DNA from: Desulfovibrio sp. JC022
GTDB taxonomy: Bacteria; Desulfobacterota; Desulfovibrionia; Desulfovibrionales; Desulfovibrionaceae
Assembly (NCBI RefSeq): GCF_010470665.1
Contig: NZ_VOPZ01000002.1
Location: 417,988-481,987, forward strand
Direction: 5' to 3'
DNA length: 64,000 nt
Part shown: in pieces, positions 34,451 through 42,970 of the stretch
How the letters are laid out: every line of letters begins with the position of its first letter
How positions within the stretch are numbered: the first letter of the stretch is position 1
Notes under the pieces: model-generated
What the model saw: the letters and a program-made list of their open reading frames with translations, nothing else
What the model was told of the DNA's origin: nothing
Database searches by the model: none
Translations under genes and position numbers: made by a program

Positions 34451-35830
34451 ATGTATTTCAAACAATTAACAACTGAAGGTCTCGGCTGTTACTCATATGT
34501 AATCGGCTGTCCCGCCGCAGGAGAAATGCTCATTGTGGACCCACGCAGGGATGTTCAGGAATATCTGGATATTTCCCGCGAAGAGGGCATGAAGATTACC
34601 CGGGTAATCAACACTCATGTCCACGCGGACCATGTTGGCGGTGAGCAGGAGCTTAAATCCATTGTCGGAGCGGAACTTTTCATCCATGAAAACGCAGAGG
34701 TGGGTTATGAACACAAACCCATCAAAGAAGGCGACACCATCACTGTGGGAGCAGCCAAACTTGATTTCCTGCACACCCCCGGTCACACCCCCAACGCCAT
34801 CTCTATCATGGTTACCGACATCATGCGCGGCAATGAACCGTGGATGATTCTCACCGGTGACCTGCTTTTTGTGGGGGATATCGGACGCCCGGACCTTCCC
34901 GGCGACGAGATTCTCGATGAACAGGTGGCAAATCTCTACGACAGCCTGTACGTCAAACTTGGTAAGCTGCCTGACTATTTGGAAGTTTACCCGGCCCACG
35001 GACAGGGGTCTCTTTGCGGTAAGGGCATGAGTGCCAAGCCGAGTACCACGCTGGGGTATGAAAGACGTTACAACCCCATGCTCCAGTTCGAGAACTTCGA
35101 GGATTTCAAGGCCAAGGTGCTGGAATCATTCCCCAGCCGCCCAAAATCCTTCACCCACATCATCAATACCAACTTCAAAGGCGCGCCCCTGCTGGAACGC
35201 TGCCCCCTTGACCGGGCCATGAACCCGGAAAAATTCAAACAGATGATTGATCAGGGCTGTACAGTTATTGATGTGCGCGACGCTGCCGGCTTCGGTGGTT
35301 TCCACATTCCTGGCAGCATCAACATCGGCCTTGAAAAACAACTCGCCAACTGGGTGGGTATGGCTGTTGAACCGGACTCCGACCTGTTGCTGGTGGTCAA
35401 TTCCAAAGAAGATTACGCCCGTATGTGCACAGAGCTGCACCGCATCGGTTACGACAGGATTTTCGGCTACCTGCACGGCGGCATTTCTGCATGGCTCATG
35501 GCCGGATACCCGGTTGAAAATCTGGCCCAGAAATCAGCAAAGCAATTACGCGATGCCATGGCCGAGGGAAAAGACTTCACCCTCCTTGATGTACGCACCC
35601 CTGCGGAAATTGCAGGAGGACGAATTAAAGGCTCCATGCACAAACCCTTTGCCAAGGTTCTTGATGAAGGAATTGATGTGGAAAAAAACACCCCGGTCAT
35701 CGTCATGTGCGGATCAGGATACCGTTCAAATATTGTGGGAAGTTACCTGCAAAACAGTGGCTTCACGCAAGTCTGCTCGCTAGCTGGCGGGGCCATTGCG
35801 TGGTCCAGATCAGGCTACGAACTTGAATAA
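34451..35830 (+). CDS. Metallo-beta-lactamase-fold hydrolase with two rhodanese domains
   Basis: A 459-residue cytoplasmic protein. Residues 1-250 are an ETHE1/persulfide-dioxygenase-like lactamase fold (NTHVHADHVGGE, H56-H58-D60-H61; GHTPNAISIM; LTGDLLFVGDIGRPD; YPAHGQGSLCG). Residues 265-360 form a rhodanese domain without an active-site Cys (VVNSKED), and residues 370-459 form one with Cys (VMCGSGYRS). This suggests sulfane-sulfur transfer or persulfide oxidation, sensible in a sulfate reducer exposed to oxygen. ATG 34451 follows AAAGGAGA. Its neighbour SOR supports a role in oxidative defence (inference). Confidence 0.9.
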   Translation: MYFKQLTTEGLGCYSYVIGCPAAGEMLIVDPRRDVQEYLDISREEGMKITRVINTHVHADHVGGEQELKSIVGAELFIHENAEVGYEHKPIKEGDTITVGAAKLDFLHTPGHTPNAISIMVTDIMRGNEPWMILTGDLLFVGDIGRPDLPGDEILDEQVANLYDSLYVKLGKLPDYLEVYPAHGQGSLCGKGMSAKPSTTLGYERRYNPMLQFENFEDFKAKVLESFPSRPKSFTHIINTNFKGAPLLERCPLDRAMNPEKFKQMIDQGCTVIDVRDAAGFGGFHIPGSINIGLEKQLANWVGMAVEPDSDLLLVVNSKEDYARMCTELHRIGYDRIFGYLHGGISAWLMAGYPVENLAQKSAKQLRDAMAEGKDFTLLDVRTPAEIAGGRIKGSMHKPFAKVLDEGIDVEKNTPVIVMCGSGYRSNIVGSYLQNSGFTQVCSLAGGAIAWSRSGYELE

Positions 35831-35832
35831 TA

Positions 35833-35874
35833 AATAACAAAATCCCGGAACCTAAGTTCCGGGATTTTGTTATT
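35833..35874. terminator. Bidirectional terminator of the MBL gene and the pel operon
   Basis: AAAATCCCGGAAC pairs with GTTCCGGGATTTT; pairing extends outward (AATAAC/GTTATT). It ends the rightward gene and the leftward pel/HDOD operon, whose last stop lies within it. Confidence 0.9.
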
Positions 35875-36925
35875 CCTCAAAAATATAAAAAACATCATCT
35901 ATTAATCTTCGAATCTCCGGCAACATTTCAATAAGTTGCTCGGCTGTAATGCCGATTTTTTCCCACGCAGTCCGGTCAATGTATCCGATTACCGGAGAAA
36001 TTCCCAATTCGTACCCTAAAGCCTGCGCAATAAAATCAGCCACGTGAATGACCATGGCATCGGGATCAGTTTTCACCTTGCGCGGATTATGGTGTCCCCA
36101 TGCCGCAGCAATCAGCTGCCGGGGAAATTTCCACTTCATAAGAATATAACCGCCGAGATCAGCATGGTTAAATCCGAGCATCTCATGCTCTGCCTTGTAA
36201 AGATTATATCCATCGCTACAGGCCAATTTAAAAATATCCACTGCCATACTGTAATCGCTTTCAAATATTACGTGCAGCCCGATATCATGCATCAAACCAC
36301 CGGCGAAAAACCGTTCCGGATCTCCAAGTCCGGCGATAAAAGCAATTTCCTGCGCCACAACTCCGCAGGCTATGGAATGTTTCCAAAATTTTACCAAATC
36401 GAGAACAGCATCATCGGAACGTTTAAACAAACTCAACGACGCAGTTCCAAGGGCAAGAGTTCCGGCCTTTTCAAATCCGAGCAGTTCAACGGCTTTTGAC
36501 GGAGTTTCAATTTTCCCTTCAAGCTTGTAAAGGCCGCTGTTTGCGAGTCGCAAAACCGCAGCAGCAAGCTTGGGCTCCCTGCCGATTATCTCGGTAAGGT
36601 CTCCAATAGTACTTTTAGGGTCATCGATGATTTCCTGCAACTGAATCTGAACTTGAGGCAGCGAGGGAAGCACAAACGATCCGGTAAGAAAATCACCCGG
36701 ACCTTTAGGTTTCGTCCCGCTCCATGGTTCAATTTCAGCAGAGAAAATTCGGGGCATAAAAGAATCAGGATCAGCAAGCATCTGCTTGTAGACACGTTTA
36801 AAGGCCTCCTTCTTGAGCAACCTGACCAAGTCGGAATTCCCGGCCTGAATAAAAAGACTGCGCACATGTTGCGCAGCTGCTTCTTTGATATCCGGCCTTA
36901 ATTTATATTGCTTCCCGATTTTCAC
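35870..36925 (-). CDS. HDOD domain protein, paralogue 2
   Basis: A 351-residue cytoplasmic protein. The N-terminal 80 residues (LRPDIKEAAAQHVRSLFIQAGNSDLVRLLKKEAF) are followed by an HDOD domain (about 85-320; LPSLPQVQIQLQEIIDDPKSTIGDLTEIIGREPKLAAAVLRLANSGLY, AGGLMHDIGLHVIFE, GFNHADLGGYILMKWKFP). HDOD proteins often act in cyclic-di-GMP or stress signalling without enzyme activity. It starts at GTG 36925, 27 bases from paralogue 1, and shares its whole plan, so the two are a tandem duplication. They come last in the pel transcript. Confidence 0.88.
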   Translation of the reverse strand: MKIGKQYKLRPDIKEAAAQHVRSLFIQAGNSDLVRLLKKEAFKRVYKQMLADPDSFMPRIFSAEIEPWSGTKPKGPGDFLTGSFVLPSLPQVQIQLQEIIDDPKSTIGDLTEIIGREPKLAAAVLRLANSGLYKLEGKIETPSKAVELLGFEKAGTLALGTASLSLFKRSDDAVLDLVKFWKHSIACGVVAQEIAFIAGLGDPERFFAGGLMHDIGLHVIFESDYSMAVDIFKLACSDGYNLYKAEHEMLGFNHADLGGYILMKWKFPRQLIAAAWGHHNPRKVKTDPDAMVIHVADFIAQALGYELGISPVIGYIDRTAWEKIGITAEQLIEMLPEIRRLIDDVFYIFEE

Positions 36926-36952
36926 TAACTTCCCAATTTTATTTAATTTACC

Positions 36953-38017
36953 TTAAGCAGGATTTAATATTTCAAAAATTTCTTCAATCATTTTTTGCAC
37001 TTCGGGGACCATGTCAACAAACATATCTCCGCTAAGCCCAAAACTTTCATAAATTTCCTGATCCAAAACACCAAGCACAGTGGACAAGCCAAGATGGTAG
37101 CCCAAAGCTCTGGAGATAAAATCAGCCACGTGAATTATTCCGGCATCAGGATCTTTCTTGGCTTTATTCGGATTATGATGGGCCGCAGCCGCAACCACCA
37201 AAGATTTCGGAAAATTCCAATCCCTGATAATAACTCCACCGAGAGCAGCATGGTCAAAACCAAGCAGCTCCATCTCCGCATCGTAAAGACTGTTTCCATT
37301 CTTACGGGCTAACTCGTACAGTTCAAGCCCAAGGCTCTTGTCGCTTTCAAAAATAACATAAAGACCTATATCGTGGAGCATTCCGGCTACAAAAAACCGC
37401 TCAGTATCCTGAATCCCGGCCAGTTTTGCTATTTCCTGCGCAATAACTCCGCAGGCAATAGCGTGTTTCCAGAATTTCTCAACCTGTAAAACCTGAACTC
37501 CCTCACTCCGCTTAAACAGGCTAAGCGAAACAGTTCCAAGAGCTAAGGAGCTGGCCTGCTTAAATCCCAGCAAGGCCACCGCCCGTGAAGTTGTATCCAC
37601 CTCAGTGCGAAAGCTGTACATGGCACTGTTTGCCAGCCGCAAAATAGAGGCCACCAGTTTGGGGTCTTTATTAAGCACCTCAGCCAGATCATCAGCCGAA
37701 CTGTCCGGATCTTTAATAACCTTTTGAATCTCCAACAAAACCTGCGGTAAAGAAGGAAGAACCACCTTTGATTTCAAAAAATCCTGCGGACTATCAGGCT
37801 TAGCACCACTCCACGGCTCAATGTCAGCCGGACGGGGCCGGGCCATGAATTCATCCGGTTCAACAACCATTTTTTTATAGACATTCTTGAATGCTTCCTT
37901 TTTCAGCATCCGAATGAACTCAGAGTCATCAGCCTGACTGAAAAGATTTCTCACATATTTAATGGCCGCGTCTTTAATCTGCGGATTAAGCGTTGTCGTC
38001 TGTTCTACTTCCTGCAT
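36953..38017 (-). CDS. HDOD domain protein, paralogue 1
   Basis: A 354-residue protein with the same two-part plan as its downstream neighbour: IDs in the N-terminal helix bundle (AIKYVRNLFSQADDSEFIRMLKKEAFKNVYKKM) and in the HDOD core (VLPSLPQVLLEIQKVIKDPDSS, VASILRLANSAMYSF, GMLHDIGLYVIFESDK, GFDHAALGGVIIRDWNFPKSL). It starts at ATG 38017 with AAAAGGAC upstream, 27 bases from the epimerase stop. In-operon placement suggests a regulatory role in Pel production, but no direct evidence is visible. Alternative roles are chemotaxis or cell-cycle control. Confidence 0.88.
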   Translation of the reverse strand: MQEVEQTTTLNPQIKDAAIKYVRNLFSQADDSEFIRMLKKEAFKNVYKKMVVEPDEFMARPRPADIEPWSGAKPDSPQDFLKSKVVLPSLPQVLLEIQKVIKDPDSSADDLAEVLNKDPKLVASILRLANSAMYSFRTEVDTTSRAVALLGFKQASSLALGTVSLSLFKRSEGVQVLQVEKFWKHAIACGVIAQEIAKLAGIQDTERFFVAGMLHDIGLYVIFESDKSLGLELYELARKNGNSLYDAEMELLGFDHAALGGVIIRDWNFPKSLVVAAAAHHNPNKAKKDPDAGIIHVADFISRALGYHLGLSTVLGVLDQEIYESFGLSGDMFVDMVPEVQKMIEEIFEILNPA

Positions 38018-38044
38018 ATATGTCCTTTTAAAAATTCATTACAA

Positions 38045-38995
38045 CTAAGATTTTCCGGCCCACTCAACAGTGCGTCCCAAGCCGTCCTCAAAAGAGACTT
38101 CGGCCACAAAACCTTCAGCTGATATTTTACTCACGTCTGCGCAGGAATGTTTGATATCCCCGGCCCGTTCCGGTTTAAAATCAATCTCTTCCGGCGCAGA
38201 AGTCAAACCCGCTATAACCGTGGCAAGCTCACGCACCGATCTGCCTCTGCCCGTACCCACGTTATAGACACCGGTCAACGGCCCCCGGCCCTGTCCGTCA
38301 AGCCCGGCCGCTATAAGATAAGAGGTAACCACATCGGAAACATACAGGAAATCCCTTGTCTGCTCCCCGTCCCCGAAGATGACCATATTCTTACCGGCCA
38401 GCCCGAAATCAACAAAACGGGAAATCACTCCGCTGTACTGGCTGGTAGGATCCTGACGCGGACCGAATATATTGAAAAACCGCAAAGAACATCCGTAGCC
38501 CGACTGAGCAATATACGCTGAGGACTGATACTTCGCCACCCCGTAAGGGCTGAGCTGCTCGGCCTCATCAGCATATTCTTCCTTCACCGGAAGCCGATCC
38601 TCATTGCCGTATTCCGCTGCGGACCCGGCAAAAACAAAACGGGAAATCCCCAGTTTCTGCGCTGCATCAAGCATATCCCGGTTGGCTTCAAAATTTACCT
38701 GCATGGTCAACTCAGGATGCTCAACGGAATATGGAACACTGACCACTGCCGCCAACTGAAAGACAACATCAAGTTCAGGGTGGGTCTGTTTCAAATCAGT
38801 GAGCAAACCGTCTTCAGTGATGGATTTTTCATAAAAACTGAAACCGGCATGGTTTCTAAATCCTTCCATGTTATGGACATAGCCACTGGCAAAATTATCC
38901 ACTCCCACCACAGAATGCCCGGCATCAAGCAGTGTCTGCGTAAGATGGCTGCCGATAAATCCGGCGCATCCGGTAACAAGACAGTTTTTGGTCAT
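38045..38995 (-). CDS. pelX: NAD-dependent epimerase, PelX-like
   Basis: A 316-residue extended-SDR enzyme. It has the NAD motif TGCAGFIGSH, the catalytic Y-x3-K (PYGVAKYQ) and a WcaG/GalE-type C-terminus. It probably makes UDP-GalNAc from UDP-GlcNAc, supplying the Pel sugar; a PelX of this kind is known downstream of pelG in some Pseudomonas. The symbol is by analogy. ATG 38995 is preferred over a GTG 12 bases earlier because GGGAGG precedes it. Its neighbours, pelG on one side and HDOD genes on the other, are in one orientation with short gaps. Confidence 0.8.
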   Translation of the reverse strand: MTKNCLVTGCAGFIGSHLTQTLLDAGHSVVGVDNFASGYVHNMEGFRNHAGFSFYEKSITEDGLLTDLKQTHPELDVVFQLAAVVSVPYSVEHPELTMQVNFEANRDMLDAAQKLGISRFVFAGSAAEYGNEDRLPVKEEYADEAEQLSPYGVAKYQSSAYIAQSGYGCSLRFFNIFGPRQDPTSQYSGVISRFVDFGLAGKNMVIFGDGEQTRDFLYVSDVVTSYLIAAGLDGQGRGPLTGVYNVGTGRGRSVRELATVIAGLTSAPEEIDFKPERAGDIKHSCADVSKISAEGFVAEVSFEDGLGRTVEWAGKS

Positions 38996-39014
38996 CTCCC
39001 CTCCCACCGTAATA

Positions 39015-40385
39015 TTAGAACAACGGCTGACTTGAAAAAGTTATGTACTCCAGATCACGCACACTTTTTGAAACAAGGTAATAGGAAAACATCAATGAAA
39101 TAAAACAGGAATAGCAGTAACCATAACCGTAAAAAGTAAAACCCAGCTGCATGCTCAGCCATGTCAACACCACGTTACTGAGCAGAAAAACAAGAGTTAC
39201 AGCCAGAACTTCCTTACGCAGGTCAAAATAAAAAAGGATAATCACTGCCACGGAAAGCATAACCTGCATCAGCGACCCCACAAGGGCAATCTGCAAAAGA
39301 GGCTGCTGTAAAGGCGAAAGCCCCACCAACTCGATGAATTCGGGAGCCATAAAAATACAAAGCATGGTCAGGGAGCCTTGTACGATCAGAATTTCACGCA
39401 AACTTTCCTTGAGCATCCTGATCATACCCTGCTTTTCCTGCAAGATGCTGGAGAGGTCTTCCTTGGAAATTATTTTCGCAAAATAGTCATGATAATGCTC
39501 GTAAAATTTGGTTTCAATCTTGACCAGAAAGATGGCCAAAGTCGGCACAATAGTCAGATAGGCGAAAAATATCGGCCCTTCATACATGTCGTGAGTGCGC
39601 AGGTAAGGGACCACCATTCTGGAATCCGGCGCAAACCAGAACATGATCTTATCCACCCAGATGGCGAGGTTGAAAAACATCCCGATCAGGGCCAGCTCCC
39701 AATATTTGATAAAATAAGAAAACATCTCCGAATCCCAGACCCGGCCCGGCGGAAATTCAGCAAGCAAGCGGGCCAGCAGCCAGAAAAAAATAACAGCTTG
39801 TCCGAAAGTATATCCCAGCAGATAACCTTCAAGTCCGAAAAGCGGATAAAGAAGGAAGGCTGTGCCTACGCTACACGAGGTCCCCACAGCGAAAGCCTGT
39901 ACAATAGAACGAAAATCCTTGACGGCTGAAAGAAAAATCATAGTCAGCCAGATCATGGCCACAATGAGGAAAAGTACCACCGCGATTATCTTGTAAGTGA
40001 AGGTCAGCTCAAAGAACCAGATCCCTCCCACACCGAGAACAGCCCCGGCAGCCAGAACAATTATCGTGCTGGTGGAGAAAGCGGTCAGGGTTATCTTCTC
40101 ATCGCCCATGTAGAAACGGTCAGCAAGATAGCGGGTCACCACAAGCTGGATATAGCCCACATAGATGAGGGTGAAGGCATAGACATATACAATGGTGGTC
40201 CGAAAAATATCCTGATCCTGCGGGGAAAAACCGGAATAGGAATATAACCCCAGTACCGCAAGACAGAGTACACTCATGAGCCACGGGCCGGAGGAAACCA
40301 TTGCCGCGTACAAATACGCCGAGACATCGGAAAGAAAGCTATCCCCGCGCAGCATTTTTCTAAGTTCAAATCCTATTCCAGCCAT
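39015..40385 (-). CDS. pelG: Pel polysaccharide inner-membrane transporter PelG
   Basis: A 456-residue inner-membrane protein with about 12 hydrophobic segments, of the MOP/PST exporter type. The start MAGIGFELRKMLRGDSFLSDVSAYLYAAMVSSGPWL matches PelG closely. It would carry the growing polymer across the inner membrane together with PelD, PelE and PelF. It starts 3 bases after the PelF stop. Length matches P. aeruginosa PelG. Confidence 0.92.
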   Translation of the reverse strand: MAGIGFELRKMLRGDSFLSDVSAYLYAAMVSSGPWLMSVLCLAVLGLYSYSGFSPQDQDIFRTTIVYVYAFTLIYVGYIQLVVTRYLADRFYMGDEKITLTAFSTSTIIVLAAGAVLGVGGIWFFELTFTYKIIAVVLFLIVAMIWLTMIFLSAVKDFRSIVQAFAVGTSCSVGTAFLLYPLFGLEGYLLGYTFGQAVIFFWLLARLLAEFPPGRVWDSEMFSYFIKYWELALIGMFFNLAIWVDKIMFWFAPDSRMVVPYLRTHDMYEGPIFFAYLTIVPTLAIFLVKIETKFYEHYHDYFAKIISKEDLSSILQEKQGMIRMLKESLREILIVQGSLTMLCIFMAPEFIELVGLSPLQQPLLQIALVGSLMQVMLSVAVIILFYFDLRKEVLAVTLVFLLSNVVLTWLSMQLGFTFYGYGYCYSCFISLMFSYYLVSKSVRDLEYITFSSQPLF

Positions 40386-40388
40386 ACG

Positions 40389-41894
40389 CTACTCCAGATC
40401 GTCCATTGCCATGTAATCCTTGTAAATTTTCAAATAAGTCTCATTGAGATCCGACTCTTTATAAAACGTCTTAACCCGCTCAATCCCGGCCTTCGACATC
40501 TTGCTACGCAGGATCGGGCTGGTCAGGATTTTTAGGATGGCCTCCCCGGTACTGACCGGGTCCGCAACCTTGGTCACAATACCGGACGGTCCCAGAGCCT
40601 GATCCGCCACAGTGCGCCCTTCAAGGAGTTCCCGGCAGGAGCCTACATCCGAGGCAACCGCTGGAATACCTGCACAATTGGCCTCCATAATAACCAACGG
40701 CTGAGCCTCACTGATGCTTGTCAACACAATTAAATCAAGGCCCGGCAGGTAATCCGTAACCCGGACCTTGCCTGTGAATTCCACCACATCCTCAAGATGC
40801 AACAAACGAACAAGGTTCACGCACTCTTCAAAGTACTCCTTATCCTCCTCAGTAGGTCCCATGATGTAGACCTTAAGCTTCTCAATCTTGATGGATACGA
40901 TCTTGACGGCCCGCAGAAAAGTTTTCACATCCTTGATGGGAACCACCCTACCCACAAACCCTACTGCAAACTCAGTCTGCCCCATGTAGTCATGATCTTC
41001 GGGCTTAAGTCCCAGAAAATTATCTAGACTGATGCCGTTAGGAATAATCCTGATTTTGTCCGGGTCGGCACCCTCCTGAATCTCAAGCTGGCGGTTTCCT
41101 TCATACAGGGTATAAATTGCCGAAGAATAATCATAACACAAGCGGGCCAGCTGCTCGAACATCCTGATCCAAAAAGTCTGGAATGCACCGAGTTTACTTT
41201 CAATGCGCATCCGCTCATCTTCCTTACGGTAAACCCATTCAGCCTGAGAAATTTCGATCTTGCGTTCCTTGACGTAAATACCGTGCTCGGTAAGCAGCAG
41301 CGGACGTCCGGTCATAACCCTTGCAACAACCCCGAGCATCCCTGCATATCCAGTAGAAATAGTGTGATAAACCCGTGCCTTGGGCAAATCCAGTGGAAGC
41401 ATCTTAAAGATAGGCAGATGGGTGAACCGATAGGTCCAGAAATAATCAATAAAAGATTCATCGTTACTGTCCGGCTTATATCTCTCAACCAGCATATTCC
41501 ATGCTTTCTTGCCATGGAACAACTCAGAAAGTGGAAATTTATCATCACGGAACAACTCAACCATTTCCTTCATCATGCTGATATCATTTCGGTCCATGCG
41601 GTAATGGAATTTCCTGAGCTTCTCCATATTCCCGCCGGAAATCTTCTTGAACGGATTTTGTGAAATTTCAACTTCGTCATGCAGGTAAACAATCTTAAGA
41701 TCGACGAAATTATCCGGTACATCGTAACGGTATTCGGCCTTTTCCTTGGAAGAAGCGAGAATGCAGACCGCTGTAAAGGTCAACTCCGGCATCCCTTTAA
41801 TCAAATTGTGAATCCAAGTGGACACACCTCCGGCAACAAAGGGATAAGTTCCCTCAAGAAGAAGGCAGACATCGTATTGCTTATCAGAGCTCAT
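40389..41894 (-). CDS. pelF: Pel glycosyltransferase PelF
   Basis: A 501-residue cytoplasmic GT4 glycosyltransferase. PelF hallmarks are the opening VCLLLEGTYPFVAGGVSTWIHNLIKGMP, LTEHGIYVKERKIEISQAEW, VGRVVPIKDVKTFLRAVKIV and the donor-site region SISEAQPLVIMEANCAGIPAVASDVGSCRELLEG (E-x7-E). Known PelF uses UDP-sugars (UDP-GlcNAc preferred). It starts 11 bases inside the pelE end, so translation is coupled. Length is normal for the family. Confidence 0.93.
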   Translation of the reverse strand: MSSDKQYDVCLLLEGTYPFVAGGVSTWIHNLIKGMPELTFTAVCILASSKEKAEYRYDVPDNFVDLKIVYLHDEVEISQNPFKKISGGNMEKLRKFHYRMDRNDISMMKEMVELFRDDKFPLSELFHGKKAWNMLVERYKPDSNDESFIDYFWTYRFTHLPIFKMLPLDLPKARVYHTISTGYAGMLGVVARVMTGRPLLLTEHGIYVKERKIEISQAEWVYRKEDERMRIESKLGAFQTFWIRMFEQLARLCYDYSSAIYTLYEGNRQLEIQEGADPDKIRIIPNGISLDNFLGLKPEDHDYMGQTEFAVGFVGRVVPIKDVKTFLRAVKIVSIKIEKLKVYIMGPTEEDKEYFEECVNLVRLLHLEDVVEFTGKVRVTDYLPGLDLIVLTSISEAQPLVIMEANCAGIPAVASDVGSCRELLEGRTVADQALGPSGIVTKVADPVSTGEAILKILTSPILRSKMSKAGIERVKTFYKESDLNETYLKIYKDYMAMDDLE

Positions 41895-42960
41895 GTTCTA
41901 CCCCGCTGAAATCAGCTTCATTTCCTTCTGCGCCGGACAATGTATTTTCCATCCAGAAATTATAAATCAAAGTTTTGAAAGGGTCGGCAGATTTAAGTTC
42001 AGGTTGCGCCCGCAATTGTTCCACCTCCTGAAAAAGGGCGATGAAATTACCCATTTCAAAAAATGTCCTGCAAATCCCCAAACGCGATTCAAGCTCAAGT
42101 TCCGGGTCCTTCATTGTCTCGCGGTAAATATGCAAAGATTCACTGAAACTTTTGCTCTCGACATATGATTCAGCAAGACGCATCAGGTAATCCTTGTTTT
42201 CCTGATCTTTTTCAACGGCCTTGCGCCAATGTTCGCAGGCAAAAGCCATGGTTCGGACCTGCATGTTAACTTCCGGCAATCCGCTTCGGGCATAATTCCG
42301 GTAAGTGGAGGCAAGCTCGGCATGGGCCTGCGCGCTGTCATACTTTTCAGCACGGAAACGGGCCTTATCCACAGCATCGGCGTAATCCTCCTCAAGCCGT
42401 GTCAAAGCTGTGTGAGCATAAAAACGGACCTCGGCACTTTCATCAGAAAGACTCTTACGCAAAAGACTGACCGCCTCAGCAGAACCTATGCGGCGCAGCA
42501 GGTTTACCGCTCCCCTTTTCATCTCCATGTCATCGCCTGACAGAATATCTGCGATGGGATGGACATCAACTTCATCATATAAAAAACCAGTAATATCCGT
42601 GGGCAAATCAACATCCAGCCCGGAGCCTTCATAGGCCTTTTCCTTATATTCCTCAGCCAGTCCATGACTTTGCATAAAAACACGGGCTGCAAGCAAAGTC
42701 ATGGAGATCCCAAACAATCCGATCAAGGGCATGAAAAGGGTAAAAAGAGCGGCAATACGAGGATAATAAAAACCCATTCCGGGCAGGGCCCACGGCTTGG
42801 GAGCAGTAAAAAGTATAAAGGACAAACCGGAAAAAACATGAGCTGTAATTGCGGCGTAGACGTACCAGGATACAGCTTCCCTGTTCAGGTACAGCCAAAC
42901 GGCTCCACCCTCAAAAAGGTAGGAAGCAACAAAAGATCCCAGCAGGCGCAAACGCGCCAT
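41884..42960 (-). CDS. pelE: PelE-like membrane protein
   Basis: A 358-residue protein with two or three N-terminal hydrophobic segments (RLLGSFVASYLFEGGAVWLYL, YVYAAITAHVFSGLSFILF, IAALFTLFMPLIGLFGISMTLLAARVF). Then comes a cytoplasmic part with helical, TPR-like repeats (HALTRLEEDYADAVDKARFRAEKYDSAQAHAELASTYRNYA). In Pseudomonas PelE binds PelD in the synthase complex. ATG 42960 is taken; an alternative GTG at 42990 would overlap pelD by 20 bases, so the start is uncertain. It overlaps pelF by 11 bases. Confidence 0.82.
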   Translation of the reverse strand: MARLRLLGSFVASYLFEGGAVWLYLNREAVSWYVYAAITAHVFSGLSFILFTAPKPWALPGMGFYYPRIAALFTLFMPLIGLFGISMTLLAARVFMQSHGLAEEYKEKAYEGSGLDVDLPTDITGFLYDEVDVHPIADILSGDDMEMKRGAVNLLRRIGSAEAVSLLRKSLSDESAEVRFYAHTALTRLEEDYADAVDKARFRAEKYDSAQAHAELASTYRNYARSGLPEVNMQVRTMAFACEHWRKAVEKDQENKDYLMRLAESYVESKSFSESLHIYRETMKDPELELESRLGICRTFFEMGNFIALFQEVEQLRAQPELKSADPFKTLIYNFWMENTLSGAEGNEADFSGVEHEL

Positions 42961-42970
42961 TCTGATTACT

